Source: Xanthobacter tagetidis
GTDB taxonomy: Bacteria > Pseudomonadota > Alphaproteobacteria > Rhizobiales > Xanthobacteraceae
DNA: 64,000 bases
Assembly: GCF_003667445.1 (NCBI RefSeq)
Contig: NZ_RCTF01000009.1
Span: 124,001 to 188,000, forward strand
Direction: 5' to 3'
Shown: positions 28,035 to 37,946 of the stretch, in pieces
Layout: the number at the start of each line of letters is the position of its first letter
Numbering within the stretch: position 1 is the stretch's first letter
Notes under the pieces: model-generated
What the model saw: the letters and a program-made list of their open reading frames with translations, nothing else
Told to the model about the DNA's origin: nothing
Databases searched by the model: none
Made by a program: the position numbers and the translations under genes

Positions 28035-30275
28035 ATGTCTGACGTCCCCGTCGAGGACCACGTGGCCGAGCCCGTGCTGCCGAAGCGCCGCGGCCTCGCG
28101 CGTTTCACTGCGCCGGTGATCGTCGGCCTGGCACTGGCTTCGGCGGTGGCCACCTTCCTCGTCCTGATGGGGCTCACGTCGGTGGTGCCCTCGCCGGAGG
28201 TGGTGGTCGGCATGCTGGCCGCGAGCGGCGTCGCCGTGCTGGCGCTGGCCGTTGTGATCGGCCTAGAGGTGTGGGGCATCGTCCGGGCTCGGGCGCGGGG
28301 CCGCGCGGCGTCGCGGCTTCATGTGCGCATCGTCGCCCTGTTCGCGGTGATCGCCGTGGTGCCGACCATCGTCGTGGCCGTGGTGGCGAGCCTGACGCTG
28401 GACCGCAGCCTCGACCGCTTCTTCTCCTCCCGCACCCAGGAGATCGTCGCCACCGCCGGGTCGGTGGCGCAGACCTATATCCGCGAGCACGCGCTCTCGA
28501 TCCGCGGCGATGTGATGGCCATGGCCAATGACATCTCGCGCCTCAAGGAGTTGTACGACAGCGATCCCGAGAAATTCCGCCAGATCCTCACCGCCCAGGC
28601 GGCGCTGCGCAACGTGCCGGGCGCGCAGATCATCCGCCGCGACCTCTCGGTGGTGGAGCGCGCCAACCTGCGCACCGAGAAGGAATATCTGGTTCCGGCC
28701 AACATCGCCGTCGGCGATGCGACCGTCGACCAGCCCATCATCTACCTGCCGTCGGATGCCGACTTCGTCGGCGGGGTGATCCCGCTGCAGAATTTCGGCG
28801 ACATGTTTCTCTACGTGGCGCGGCCGATCGATCCGCGCGTCATCGGCTATCTGAAGGTGACGAGCGAGACGCTGGCGGACTATCGCTCGCTGGAAGAGCG
28901 GCGCACCACCGTTCAACTGGCGTTCGCCGCCATGTATGCGGTCATCACGCTGATCGTCCTGCTTTCGGCGGTCTGGCTCGGCATCAACTTCTCGAAATGG
29001 CTGGTGGCGCCGATCCGGCGCCTCATGTGGGCGGCGGGGCGCGTCGCCGGCGGCAATCTCGACGTCCAGGTGCCGGTGCACCGGGCCGAGGGCGACCTCG
29101 CCTCGCTCGGCGAGACCTTCAACAAGATGACCGGGGAATTGCGCGCCCAGCGCAACGCCATCGTCACGGCGCGCGACCAGATCGACAGCCGCCGCCGCTT
29201 CACCGAGGCGGTGCTGGCTGGCGTCGGCGCGGGCGTGATCGGTCTTGATGCGGACGAGCGCGTCACCATCGTCAACCGCTCCGCGGAGCGCCTGCTCGGC
29301 CTCACCGAGGCGGAGGCCCTGGGGCGCAAGCTCGCCGAGGTGGTGCCGGAGACCGCGGCGCTGCTGGCGGAGGCCGAGAGCGCGAGCCAGCGCATCGTCC
29401 AGGGCAACATCACAGTCCAGCGCGAGGGCCGCGAGCGCGTGCTCGCCATGCGCGTGACCACCGAGCAGTCGGCGGAGGACGACCACGGCTGGGTGGTGAC
29501 GCTGGACGACATCACCGCGCTGATCGCCGCCCAGCGCACCTCTGCCTGGGCCGACGTGGCGCGGCGCATCGCCCACGAGATCAAGAACCCGCTGACCCCG
29601 ATCCAGCTCTCCGCCGAGCGCCTCAAGCGCAAGTACGGTCGCCACATCACCCAGGACCGCGACGTGTTCGACCAGTGCACCGACACCATCATCCGCCAGG
29701 TGGGGGACATCGGCCGGATGGTGGACGAGTTCTCCTCCTTCGCCCGCATGCCGAAGCCGGTGGTGGATGCGCAGGACCTTACCGAGACCATCCGCCAGTC
29801 CGTGTTCCTCGCCCGCGTCGGCCATCCCGACCTGACGTTCGAGACCGATCTGCCGGCAAGCCTTCCGGCGCGGTACGACCGCAGACTGATTTCCCAGGCC
29901 CTGACCAACATCCTCAAGAACGCCGCCGAGGCCATCGAGGCCGTGCCGAGCGACGTGCGTGGACCGGGCCTCATCCGCATCAAGGCGCAACAGGTGGGCG
30001 ACGACCTCATCATGGACGTGATCGACAACGGAACCGGCCTGCCCCAGGACAAGCGCAACCGCCTGCTGGAGCCCTATGTGACCACCCGCGAGAAAGGCAC
30101 GGGCCTCGGCCTCGCCATCGTCGGCAAGATCATGGAGGAGCATGGCGGCGGCATCGAGCTGAACGACGCCCCGGACGGACGGGGCGCCTGGATTCGCCTG
30201 CGCCTGCGCCAGGACGGGCGGCCGGAAGGCGCGCCCGCACCGGCCCCCGCGGCGGATACGGCGGGGAGGGCCTGA
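28035..30275 (+). CDS. ntrY: Membrane sensor histidine kinase NtrY
   Basis: A 746-aa integral membrane kinase. Helices near residues 30-50, 62-82 and 95-117 precede a large periplasmic sensor region. A further helix near 295-317 is followed by a HAMP linker (APIRRLMWAAGRVAGGNLDV), a PAS domain (GVIGLDADERVTIVNRSAERL) and the kinase core, with IAHEIKNPL (H about 514) and GTGLGLAIVGKIMEEHGG. NtrY partners NtrX in nitrogen, redox and envelope responses of alphaproteobacteria. It starts 230 bp after ntrC, so it has its own promoter space. Confidence 0.95.
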   Translation: MSDVPVEDHVAEPVLPKRRGLARFTAPVIVGLALASAVATFLVLMGLTSVVPSPEVVVGMLAASGVAVLALAVVIGLEVWGIVRARARGRAASRLHVRIVALFAVIAVVPTIVVAVVASLTLDRSLDRFFSSRTQEIVATAGSVAQTYIREHALSIRGDVMAMANDISRLKELYDSDPEKFRQILTAQAALRNVPGAQIIRRDLSVVERANLRTEKEYLVPANIAVGDATVDQPIIYLPSDADFVGGVIPLQNFGDMFLYVARPIDPRVIGYLKVTSETLADYRSLEERRTTVQLAFAAMYAVITLIVLLSAVWLGINFSKWLVAPIRRLMWAAGRVAGGNLDVQVPVHRAEGDLASLGETFNKMTGELRAQRNAIVTARDQIDSRRRFTEAVLAGVGAGVIGLDADERVTIVNRSAERLLGLTEAEALGRKLAEVVPETAALLAEAESASQRIVQGNITVQREGRERVLAMRVTTEQSAEDDHGWVVTLDDITALIAAQRTSAWADVARRIAHEIKNPLTPIQLSAERLKRKYGRHITQDRDVFDQCTDTIIRQVGDIGRMVDEFSSFARMPKPVVDAQDLTETIRQSVFLARVGHPDLTFETDLPASLPARYDRRLISQALTNILKNAAEAIEAVPSDVRGPGLIRIKAQQVGDDLIMDVIDNGTGLPQDKRNRLLEPYVTTREKGTGLGLAIVGKIMEEHGGGIELNDAPDGRGAWIRLRLRQDGRPEGAPAPAPAADTAGRA

Positions 30276-30278
30276 GCC

Positions 30279-31646
30279 ATGGCGATGGACATTCTCGTCG
30301 TCGACGACGAAGCCGACATCGGCGAACTGGTCTGCGGCATCCTGGAGGACGAGGGCTACGGCGCCCGCACGGCCCGCGACGCGGATTCGGCGCTCGCCGC
30401 CATCGCGCTCCGGCGGCCGAACCTGATTTTCCTCGACATCTGGCTCCAGGGCTCGCGCCTCGACGGGCTGGAACTGCTCAACGAGATCAAGGCCCAGCAC
30501 CCGGACGTCCCCGTGGTGATGATCTCCGGCCACGGCAACATCGAGACCGCGGTCGCCGCCATCAAGCGCGGCGCCTACGACTTCATCGAGAAGCCGTTCA
30601 ATGCCGACCGCCTGGTGATGGTCGCCGAGCGGGCGCTGGAGACGCTGCGCCTCAGGCGCGAATTGAAGGAGCTGAAGCAGCTCACGCCGCACGGTCGCGC
30701 CATGGTGGGCCGCTCGTCCTCGGTGCAGCAGCTGAAGGCCACCATCGAGCGGGTGGGGCCGACCAATTCGCGCATCCTCATCGTCGGGCCGTCAGGCTCC
30801 GGCAAGGAGCTGACCGCCCGGATGATCCACGCGGCGTCGTCGCGCGCCAACGGCCCGTTCGTGGTGCTGAACTCCGCCGCCATCACCCCGGAGCGTCTGG
30901 AGTTCGAGCTGTTCGGGGTCGAGGAGGGCGAGGGCCGCGAGCGCCTGCGCGGCGCGCTGGAGGAGGCGCACGGCGGCACGCTGTTCCTCGACGAGATCGC
31001 CGACATGCCGCGCGAGACCCAGAACCGGGTGCTGCGGGTGCTGGTGGAGCAGACCTTCTCCCGGGTCGGTTCGGCCGAGAAGGTGAGCGTGGACGTGCGC
31101 ATCATCTCGTCCACCGCCCGCAATCTGGAGGAGGAGATCTCCAGGGGCCGCTTCCGCGAGGACCTCTACCATCGGCTTTCGGTGGTGCCGATCCGCGTGG
31201 CCCCGCTTGCCGAGCGGCGCGAGGACATCCCGGACCTGGTGGAATTCTTCGTCGATTCCATCTCGCAGACCACCGGCCTGCCGCGCCGGCCCATCGGCGA
31301 GGACGCCATGGCGGTGCTCCAGTCCCACGACTGGCCGGGCAACGTGCGCCAGCTGCGCAACAATGTGGAGCGGCTGCTGATTCTGGCCGGCGGCGACCCG
31401 GAGGCCACCATCACCGCCTCCATGCTGCCGCCGGACGTGGGCGCGCTGGTGCCGAGCCTGCCCAACGGCAATGGCGGCGAGCACCTCATGGGCCTGCCGC
31501 TGCGGGAGGCACGGGAGGTGTTCGAGCGGGAATATCTGGCCGCCCAGATCAACCGCTTCGGCGGCAATATCTCGCGCACCGCCGAGTTCGTCGGCATGGA
31601 GCGCTCGGCGCTGCACCGCAAGCTGAAGGCCTTGGGCGTCGGCTGA
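30279..31646 (+). CDS. ntrX: Response regulator NtrX
   Basis: A 455-aa NtrC-like regulator. The receiver has DDEADIG and phospho-Asp about D53 in LDIWLQGS, with output K in IEKPFNADR. The AAA+ domain has GPSGSGKE and [13 protein letters not shown]. The loop region that should carry GAFTGA is replaced by VEEGEGRERLRGALEEAHGG, so it should not activate sigma-54, as described for alphaproteobacterial NtrX. The Fis-type helix-turn-helix is GNISRTAEFVGMERSALHRKLKALG. It follows ntrY by 3 bp and is cotranscribed. Confidence 0.95.
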   Translation: MAMDILVVDDEADIGELVCGILEDEGYGARTARDADSALAAIALRRPNLIFLDIWLQGSRLDGLELLNEIKAQHPDVPVVMISGHGNIETAVAAIKRGAYDFIEKPFNADRLVMVAERALETLRLRRELKELKQLTPHGRAMVGRSSSVQQLKATIERVGPTNSRILIVGPSGSGKELTARMIHAASSRANGPFVVLNSAAITPERLEFELFGVEEGEGRERLRGALEEAHGGTLFLDEIADMPRETQNRVLRVLVEQTFSRVGSAEKVSVDVRIISSTARNLEEEISRGRFREDLYHRLSVVPIRVAPLAERREDIPDLVEFFVDSISQTTGLPRRPIGEDAMAVLQSHDWPGNVRQLRNNVERLLILAGGDPEATITASMLPPDVGALVPSLPNGNGGEHLMGLPLREAREVFEREYLAAQINRFGGNISRTAEFVGMERSALHRKLKALGVG

Positions 31647-31784
31647 TCTGCCCCTGCGAAAATGGGGAACAAGCGGGGGCTCGTTTTCCGCCGTAGGGGC
31701 GCATAACCTGCGCGCGACCGGGGGCCGGATCGCGCGCGGCGCGGCGATGATGCCGAGGGCGAAGCGGCGGGGAAGGGTGGGGCG

Positions 31785-33161
31785 ATGAAGGTCGTGATCT
31801 GCGGAGCGGGCCAGGTGGGGTTCGGCATCGCCGAGCAGCTCGCCGGCGAGCAGAATGACGTGTCCATCATCGACACGAACCCCCGCCGCATCCAGATGGT
31901 GGCCGACCAGCTCGACGTGCGCGGCGTGGTGGGCATGGGCTCGCACCCGGACGTGCTCGCCAAGGCGGGCATCGACCACGCCGACATGATCATCGCCGTG
32001 ACGCTCCACGACGAGGTCAACATGATCGCGTGCCAGGTGGCGCACGCGCTGTTCAACGTGCCCACCAAGGTGGCGCGCATCCGCGCCCAGTCCTACCTCG
32101 CCCCCGAATGGCGCAACATGTTCGCGCGCGATCAGCTCCCCATCGACGTGGTCATCTCGCCCGAGATCGAGGTGGGCGAGATGGTGCTGCGCCGGCTGTC
32201 GCTGCCGGGCGCCATCGACACCGTGACGTTCGCCGACGGGGCGGTGGTGGTGGCGGGCGTCCATTGCGGCGAGGAATGTCCGGTGGTGGACACGCCGCTG
32301 AACCAGCTCACCGATCTGTTCCCCGATCTCCAGGCCACGGTCGTGGCGGTGAACCGGAACGGGAAGACGGTGGTGCCGCGCTCCACCGACCAGCTGGCCA
32401 CCGGCGACATCGCCTATTTCGTCGCCCAGGCGGACCAGGTGCAGCGCACCCTCTCCATCTTCGGCCACGACGAGATCCCCGGCCAGCGCATCGTCATCGC
32501 CGGCGGCGGCAATATCGGCCTCTACGTCGCCAGCGAGCTGGAGAAGCGCAACCAGGCGGCGCGGGTGAAGGTGATCGAGGCCTCGCGCGAGCGCGCCCAG
32601 GCCATCGCGGAGGTGCTCACCCGCTCGGTGGTGCTGAGCGGCGACGCGCTCGACCGGTCGATCCTCGACGAGGCGGGGGTGGGGGAGGCCGACACCATGA
32701 TCGCCCTCACCAATGACGACCGCATCAACATCCTCTCCTGCCAGCTCTCCAAGCAGATCGGGGCGCGCCGCATCCTGGCGCTGCTCAACGAGCAGGGCTT
32801 CGCCTCGTTCGCCCGCGGCCTCGGCATCGATGCCCATGTGAACCCGCGCCAGATCACCGTCTCGAAGGTGCTGCAGCACGTGCGGCGCGGCCGCATCCGC
32901 GGCGTGCACGCGCTGCTCGACGGGGCGGGCGAGATCATCGAGGCGGAAGCGCTGGAGACCTCGCCGCTGGTGGGCAAGCCGCTGCGCGACCTCGGCCTGC
33001 TCGACGGGCTGCGCATCGGCGCCATCGTGCGCAACGGCCAGGTGATGCTGCCCACGGGCGACTTCGTGGTGCGAGCCCATGACCGGGTGGTGCTGTTCGC
33101 GCTCGCGGAGCGCATCAAGCGCGTGGAACAGCTGTTCCGCGTCGCGCTCGAATTCTTCTGA
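31785..33161 (+). CDS. trkA: Trk potassium system NAD-binding regulator TrkA
   Basis: A 458-aa cytoplasmic regulator of the Trk K+ channel. It is a tandem RCK protein with two Rossmann folds (CGAGQVGFGIAEQL at about residue 6 and AGGGNIGLYVASEL at about 233) and two RCK-C domains. NAD(H)/ATP binding gates the TrkH pore. It lies directly upstream of trkH (12 bp gap). The association of trkA with ntrX is conserved in Hyphomicrobiales. Confidence 0.96.
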   Translation: MKVVICGAGQVGFGIAEQLAGEQNDVSIIDTNPRRIQMVADQLDVRGVVGMGSHPDVLAKAGIDHADMIIAVTLHDEVNMIACQVAHALFNVPTKVARIRAQSYLAPEWRNMFARDQLPIDVVISPEIEVGEMVLRRLSLPGAIDTVTFADGAVVVAGVHCGEECPVVDTPLNQLTDLFPDLQATVVAVNRNGKTVVPRSTDQLATGDIAYFVAQADQVQRTLSIFGHDEIPGQRIVIAGGGNIGLYVASELEKRNQAARVKVIEASRERAQAIAEVLTRSVVLSGDALDRSILDEAGVGEADTMIALTNDDRINILSCQLSKQIGARRILALLNEQGFASFARGLGIDAHVNPRQITVSKVLQHVRRGRIRGVHALLDGAGEIIEAEALETSPLVGKPLRDLGLLDGLRIGAIVRNGQVMLPTGDFVVRAHDRVVLFALAERIKRVEQLFRVALEFF

Positions 33162-33173
33162 GCCCGGCGCGCC

Positions 33174-34589
33174 ATGATGGATGCTGCCCGCGCGCTCGCA
33201 GGGGCCCTGTTCGCCATCGGCGTCATGGCGCTGGTCCCGGCCGCCGTGGCGGCGCGGATGGGCACCGGCCAGGCGCCGGCCTTCCTCGCCACCAGCGTGT
33301 TCTGCATCTTCATCGCCGGTGCGCTGCGATTCTCCACGCAGGGCCTCGTCGTCCGCCTGCGCCACGCCCAGGGGCTGGGCGGGCTGGTGGCGCTGTGGAT
33401 CGTGCTGCCGCTGGCGGCGACGCCGGCCATCGCCATCGCCTCCGGCCTGCCGCCGCTCGCGGCCTGGCTGGAGGCGACATCCGCGCTCACCGCCACCGGC
33501 ATCACGGCGCTCAAGCACGGGCCGGTCTCGCTTTTTGTCTGGTTTGGGCTGCTGCAATGGGCGGGCGGCTTCCTCACCATCGTCTCGGCGCTGGCCATCC
33601 TCGCTCCGGCCGGGCTCGGCGGCCTGCCCGACCGCACCGTGCGGGGCGGCGGCGCGGTGGATGTGGCGGACCTGCGCCTGATCGCTTCGGAGACGTTGCC
33701 GCTCTATCTCGGCGGCACGCTCGCCGTGATGCTTCTGCTGCTGTTCGACGGCGAAGGGCTCTACGTCTCCTTCACCCTCGCCACCGCCATCGCCTCGGCC
33801 GGCGCCCATCTGCCGCCGGAGGCGCACCTCGCGCTGGCCCTCGACCCCGAGGTGAAGTGGATGCTGCTGCCGTTCCTGCTCTGGAGCGCCACCAGCGTGC
33901 GCTGGCACCGCGCCTTGGTCTCGCGCCGCGTGAATGCCGCGCCCGACCAGCCCGAGAGCCTGGTCATCCTGGCCTACTGGATCGTGCTCGGCGTGGTGTT
34001 CGGCGCCATCCTGTTCCGCGCCGTCGACATGGACGCGCTGGCGGCGGTACGCGACGGGCTGTTCTCCGCCGCCGCGCTGATCTCGACCAGCGGCATCGGC
34101 GCGCGCGACGGCACTTATGAGAGCCTGCCCTTCGCCCTGGTGATCTTCGTTGCACTGCTCGGCGGCGGCGCGTTCTCGGTGGCGGGCGGGCTAAAGATGC
34201 TGCGGCTGCGCGCCATGCTGCTGCGCACCCGCGGCGACCTGATGCGTCTCGTCTATCCCAGCCTGGTTCAGCCGGCCTCGTTCGGCGAGGGCGGCATGGG
34301 CTCGGCCATGCGGGGCGTGTGGGTGGGGGCCGCCGCCTTCTTCATCCTGTTCGCGGCGGTGCTGCTGGCGATCAGCCCGGGCCTGCCCAGCTTCGAGGCC
34401 GCCCTCGCCGCCGCCGCAGCCCTGGTGAGCAACACCGGCCCGGTCTATGACGCCGCCGGCAAGGGCTGGCCGGTGATCGCCAGCCTGCCCGCAGGCTCCG
34501 TCGTCGCGGCCGGCATTGCCATGATCGCCGGGCGGCTGGAGATCATCGGCCTCGCCGTCGTGGTCCATCTTCTCTTCTGGCGCACCTGA
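33174..34589 (+). CDS. trkH: Potassium uptake channel subunit TrkH
   Basis: A 471-aa polytopic K+ channel-like transporter of the inner membrane. The four selectivity-filter P-loops are visible as TATGIT, STSGIG, GGGAFSVAGG and SNTGPV, the Trk/Ktr/HKT pattern with one Gly in each. The third loop is followed by LKMLRLRAMLLR, the intramembrane gating region. It works with the TrkA ring encoded upstream. The window has no separate trkE or second trkH. Confidence 0.94.
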   Translation: MMDAARALAGALFAIGVMALVPAAVAARMGTGQAPAFLATSVFCIFIAGALRFSTQGLVVRLRHAQGLGGLVALWIVLPLAATPAIAIASGLPPLAAWLEATSALTATGITALKHGPVSLFVWFGLLQWAGGFLTIVSALAILAPAGLGGLPDRTVRGGGAVDVADLRLIASETLPLYLGGTLAVMLLLLFDGEGLYVSFTLATAIASAGAHLPPEAHLALALDPEVKWMLLPFLLWSATSVRWHRALVSRRVNAAPDQPESLVILAYWIVLGVVFGAILFRAVDMDALAAVRDGLFSAAALISTSGIGARDGTYESLPFALVIFVALLGGGAFSVAGGLKMLRLRAMLLRTRGDLMRLVYPSLVQPASFGEGGMGSAMRGVWVGAAAFFILFAAVLLAISPGLPSFEAALAAAAALVSNTGPVYDAAGKGWPVIASLPAGSVVAAGIAMIAGRLEIIGLAVVVHLLFWRT

Positions 34590-34598
34590 GCAGACCCC

Positions 34599-35456
34599 AT
34601 GTCCCGCATCGCCTACGTGAACGGCCGCTACGTCCCGCACCGCACCGCCAGCGTCCATGTGGAGGATCGCGGCTACCAGTTCTCCGACGGAGTCTACGAG
34701 GTGTGCGAGGTGCGCGGCGGGCATCTGGTGGATGCGCGTCGGCATCTGGACCGCCTGGAGCGCTCCTTGTCCGAGTTGCGCATCGCCATGCCCATGGGCC
34801 GGGCCGCGCTCATGGCGGTGCTGCGCGAGGTGGTGGCGCGCAATGGGGTGAAGAACGGCATCGTCTATCTGCAGGCGACGCGCGGCGTCGCCCGGCGCGA
34901 CCACGCCTTCCCGGCGCCCGGCACGGCGCCGAGCCTCGTCGTCACCGCCCGCCGCGCCGACATGGCGGCCCAGGAGCGGCTCGCCACGGTGGGCGTGCAC
35001 GTGATCTGCGTGCCGGAGAACCGCTGGCCGCGGGTGGACATCAAGACCGTGGGCCTCCTGCCCAATGTGCTCGCCAAGCAGCAGGCGAAGGAGGCAGGCG
35101 CCCGCGAGGCCTGGTTCGTGGACGCGGAAGGCCACGTCACCGAGGGTTCATCCACCAATGCCTGGATCGTCACCGGCGACGGGCAGATCGTCACCCGCCC
35201 GGCGGAAAGCGGCATCCTGAAGGGAATCACCCGCGCCGTGGTGATGGAGGCGGCTAAGGCGCTCGGGCTTGTGGTCGTGGAGCGCGCCTTCACCCCGCAG
35301 GAGGCCTATGCCGCGCGCGAAGCGTTCATCACCGCCGCCTCGACGCTGGTGATGCCGGTGGTCGAAATCGACGGCCACACCATCGCCAACGGCCAGCCCG
35401 GTTCCGTGGCGCGGGAACTGCGGCAACGATTCCACGATTTTTCAGAGGTATCGTGA
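34599..35456 (+). CDS. dat: D-amino-acid transaminase (fold-type IV PLP enzyme)
   Basis: A 285-aa class IV aminotransferase interconverting D-alanine/alpha-ketoglutarate and D-glutamate/pyruvate, for peptidoglycan precursors. Motifs: FSDGVYEVCEVRGGHLVDAR, the PLP lysine in RVDIKTVGLLPNVLAKQ (about K149), VTEGSSTNAWIV and SGILKGITR. Branched-chain aminotransferases share the fold, but the length and DGVYEV pattern favour Dat. It is 9 bp downstream of trkH, completing the ntrYX-trkAH-dat order before hfq. Confidence 0.9.
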   Translation: MSRIAYVNGRYVPHRTASVHVEDRGYQFSDGVYEVCEVRGGHLVDARRHLDRLERSLSELRIAMPMGRAALMAVLREVVARNGVKNGIVYLQATRGVARRDHAFPAPGTAPSLVVTARRADMAAQERLATVGVHVICVPENRWPRVDIKTVGLLPNVLAKQQAKEAGAREAWFVDAEGHVTEGSSTNAWIVTGDGQIVTRPAESGILKGITRAVVMEAAKALGLVVVERAFTPQEAYAAREAFITAASTLVMPVVEIDGHTIANGQPGSVARELRQRFHDFSEVS

Positions 35457-35606
35457 TATTTGAGGCGTGGGCATCACAATGCTGCACGGCAAAATATATT
35501 GCGCCGCCGCAGCACTGTGCCATTCTAGGCCTACAACTCTCTCGCCGCATCGGGCTCGGACGCTCGGCGGCGAGGGCTCAACGCCCTAAAAAGAACGGAT
35601 ATTAAA

Positions 35607-35861
35607 ATGGCGGCGGAACGGCAACAGAACCTCCAAGACACCTTCCTCAACCACGTCCGCAAGAACAAGACCCCTTTGACCATCTTCCTCGTCAACGGCG
35701 TGAAGCTGCAGGGGGTTGTCACCTGGTTTGACAATTTCTGCGTGCTGCTGCGGCGCGATGGCCACTCCCAGCTGGTCTACAAGCACGCCATCTCCACCAT
35801 CATGCCGGGCCATCCGGTGCAGCTGTTCGATCCCACCGACGAAGCCGGGGAGAAGGCCTGA
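35607..35861 (+). CDS. hfq: RNA chaperone Hfq
   Basis: An 84-aa hexameric Sm-like RNA chaperone pairing small RNAs with mRNAs. The Sm1 region is [20 protein letters not shown] and the Sm2 region YKHAISTI. The proximal-face Q in RQQNLQD-like sequence is present ([14 protein letters not shown]). The C-terminal tail is short, as in other alphaproteobacteria. The 150 bp upstream are AT-richer than their surroundings and should hold its promoter. In nitrogen fixers the product is NrfA, needed for nifA expression. Confidence 0.97.
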   Translation: MAAERQQNLQDTFLNHVRKNKTPLTIFLVNGVKLQGVVTWFDNFCVLLRRDGHSQLVYKHAISTIMPGHPVQLFDPTDEAGEKA

Positions 35862-35865
35862 TCCC

Positions 35866-37368
35866 GTGGAGCGCCGCAGCGCCAAAGGGGGGATGAAGCA
35901 GGGGGACGGAGCCGGGACCGCCAAACGGAGCGCGAAAGCCTCCGGCGAGGCGGCCGAAGCCGACCCCATGCCTCTCGAAGGCCATCCGGACCTCCGCGAG
36001 AAGAAGGACGCCGCAGGCCCCGCGTCGTCGCGCGGCAGCGTCGACCGGCTCCAGCCGCCGACCCGCTGCGCCGTGATCTCGCCGATCCTTTCCAAGCGCG
36101 CGACGCGCGGCGCCGGCGAGCGCCGCAGCCCGCAGGCGCGCCTCGACGAGGCGGTCGGCCTTGCGGCCGCCATCAGCCTCGACGTGGTCTATGCCGGCCT
36201 CGTGCCGCTGTCGGAAATCCGGCCCGCCACCTATCTCGGCACCGGCAAGGTGGAGGAGATCGCCGCCATCGTGAAGGCGGAGGCGGTGGACCTTGTCTTC
36301 TTCGACGCCGCGCTCACGCCGGTGCAGCAGCGCAACCTGGAAAAGGCCTGGTCCGCCAAGGTGGTAGACCGCACGGCATTGATTCTCGAAATCTTCGGCG
36401 AGCGCGCCCGCACCAAAGAGGGCGCGCTGCAGGTGGAGCTGGCCCACCTCAACTACCAGCGCTCGCGTCTGGTGCGCTCCTGGACCCATCTGGAGCGCCA
36501 GCGCGGCGGCTTCGGCTTCCTCGGCGGGCCGGGCGAGACCCAGATCGAGGCGGACCGCCGGCTGATCGGCGATCGCATCATCCGCATCGAGAAGGAGCTG
36601 GAGCAGGTCAAGCGCACGCGCGGCCTGCACCGGGCGAGCCGCAAGCGGGTGCCTTATCCCGTGGTGGCGCTGGTGGGCTACACCAATGCCGGCAAGTCCA
36701 CTCTGTTCAACCGGCTCACCCGGGCCGAGGTGATGGCGCAGGACCTGCTGTTCGCCACCCTCGACCCGACGCTGCGCGCGGTGGACCTGCCGCACGGCAC
36801 GCGCATCATCCTGTCCGACACGGTGGGCTTCATCTCGGAGCTGCCGACCCAGCTCGTCGCCGCCTTCCGCGCCACGCTGGAAGAGGTGCTGGAGGCGGAC
36901 CTGATCCTGCACGTGCGCGACATCTCCCATCCCGACACCGACGCCCAGGGCCAGGATGTCGAGGACGTGCTCGCCGACCTCGGCGTCGAGGCAACTCCCG
37001 GCGGCCGGGTGGTGGAGGTCTGGAACAAGATCGACCTCCTCTCCGGCGAGGAGCGCGAGGCGGTGGAGAACCAGTGCCGCCGCGCCGACGGGCTCGACGG
37101 GCCGGTGGCGGTCTCCGCTCTGACCGGCGAAGGAACCGACCACCTGCTCGGTCTGATGGAGCGCCGCATCACCGCCGGTCGGGTGACGCTCGCCGTCACG
37201 CTCGCCGCCGAGGACGGGGAGGGGCTCGGCTGGCTCTACCGCCACGGCGAGGTGATGGAGCGCTCCGCCGATGCCGACGGGGCGGTCCATGTCAGCCTGC
37301 GCATCGCGCCGGAGCGGGTGCGGCTGGTTGCGCGCAAGTTCGGCGCGAAGCGCGTCAAGGAAATTTAG
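35866..37368 (+). CDS. hflX: Ribosome-associated GTPase HflX
   Basis: About 500 aa from a GTG at 35866, 4 bp after hfq; an ATG at 35893 is possible. The N-terminal nucleotide-binding-like domain has TYLGTGKVEEIA and NLEKAWSAKVVDRTALILEI. The coiled linker carries GGFGFLGGPGETQIEADRR. The G domain has GYTNAGKSTLFN (G1), DTVGF (G3) and NKID (G4). HflX splits stalled or heat-damaged 70S ribosomes. The 80-residue basic N-terminal extension is variable in the family. The hfq-hflX order is ancestral. Confidence 0.95.
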   Translation: MERRSAKGGMKQGDGAGTAKRSAKASGEAAEADPMPLEGHPDLREKKDAAGPASSRGSVDRLQPPTRCAVISPILSKRATRGAGERRSPQARLDEAVGLAAAISLDVVYAGLVPLSEIRPATYLGTGKVEEIAAIVKAEAVDLVFFDAALTPVQQRNLEKAWSAKVVDRTALILEIFGERARTKEGALQVELAHLNYQRSRLVRSWTHLERQRGGFGFLGGPGETQIEADRRLIGDRIIRIEKELEQVKRTRGLHRASRKRVPYPVVALVGYTNAGKSTLFNRLTRAEVMAQDLLFATLDPTLRAVDLPHGTRIILSDTVGFISELPTQLVAAFRATLEEVLEADLILHVRDISHPDTDAQGQDVEDVLADLGVEATPGGRVVEVWNKIDLLSGEEREAVENQCRRADGLDGPVAVSALTGEGTDHLLGLMERRITAGRVTLAVTLAAEDGEGLGWLYRHGEVMERSADADGAVHVSLRIAPERVRLVARKFGAKRVKEI

Positions 37369-37411
37369 CGGCGCGGCAGCGGCGGGAGCGTCCCGCCGTC
37401 GCTGGGCCCGC

Positions 37412-37771
37412 TCAGAAGCTCGGCGTGTCGCCGTCGAGCGGGCTCCACTGGCCGTTATTGGTCGGGTCGCCGGGCGGGCCGGAGCCATAGCCGCCGGACA
37501 GATCCGGCGGGAACACGTAGTCGTTGTTCTCGCCCTTGCCGATGCTCACGTCCGGGCGAATGGCCGGACCCGGGCCGGGATCGAGATAATTGCCCTGGGG
37601 GATCACCGGGAGCTGGATCACCCGCGGCGTGATGGTGACCTGCGGGCGCGAGGACTGGGCCCACGCCTCCACCGCCACCTGGGTGGCGAGGGCGGCGGCC
37701 AGCGCGCCCACCAGCGGCCACACCCGGTTCTGGCCGGGTCCAAATCCCAAGGGCAAGCGAAGGTCGATCAT
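37412..37771 (-). CDS. Hypothetical exported Pro/Gly-rich protein
   Basis: About 119 aa from the ATG at 37771. One hydrophobic segment (WPLVGALAAALATQVAVEAWA) acts as a signal or anchor. The rest is Pro/Gly/Asp-rich and low in complexity: PQVTITPRVIQLPVIPQG and PGDPTNNGQWSPLDGDTPSF. I recognise no domain. It converges on hflX (43 bp gap). Being open with suitable codon bias and a plausible export signal, it is probably real. Confidence 0.5.
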   Translation of the reverse strand: MIDLRLPLGFGPGQNRVWPLVGALAAALATQVAVEAWAQSSRPQVTITPRVIQLPVIPQGNYLDPGPGPAIRPDVSIGKGENNDYVFPPDLSGGYGSGPPGDPTNNGQWSPLDGDTPSF

Positions 37772-37946
37772 TGCGGTGTCCCGGCCAGGCCGCCGCGGCG
37801 CGCCGCGCGGCATCTGACGCCTTAGAAGCACGTTCGCGCGAAGGTGTGAAGGCCCCGCCGCGCGATCGTGCGCGGCCTATGGCGCCGCCCCCGGACCCGC
37901 TAAGCTTGCGCCGGGCATGTGAATCGGGTCGGGCAGGAGCACAGAC

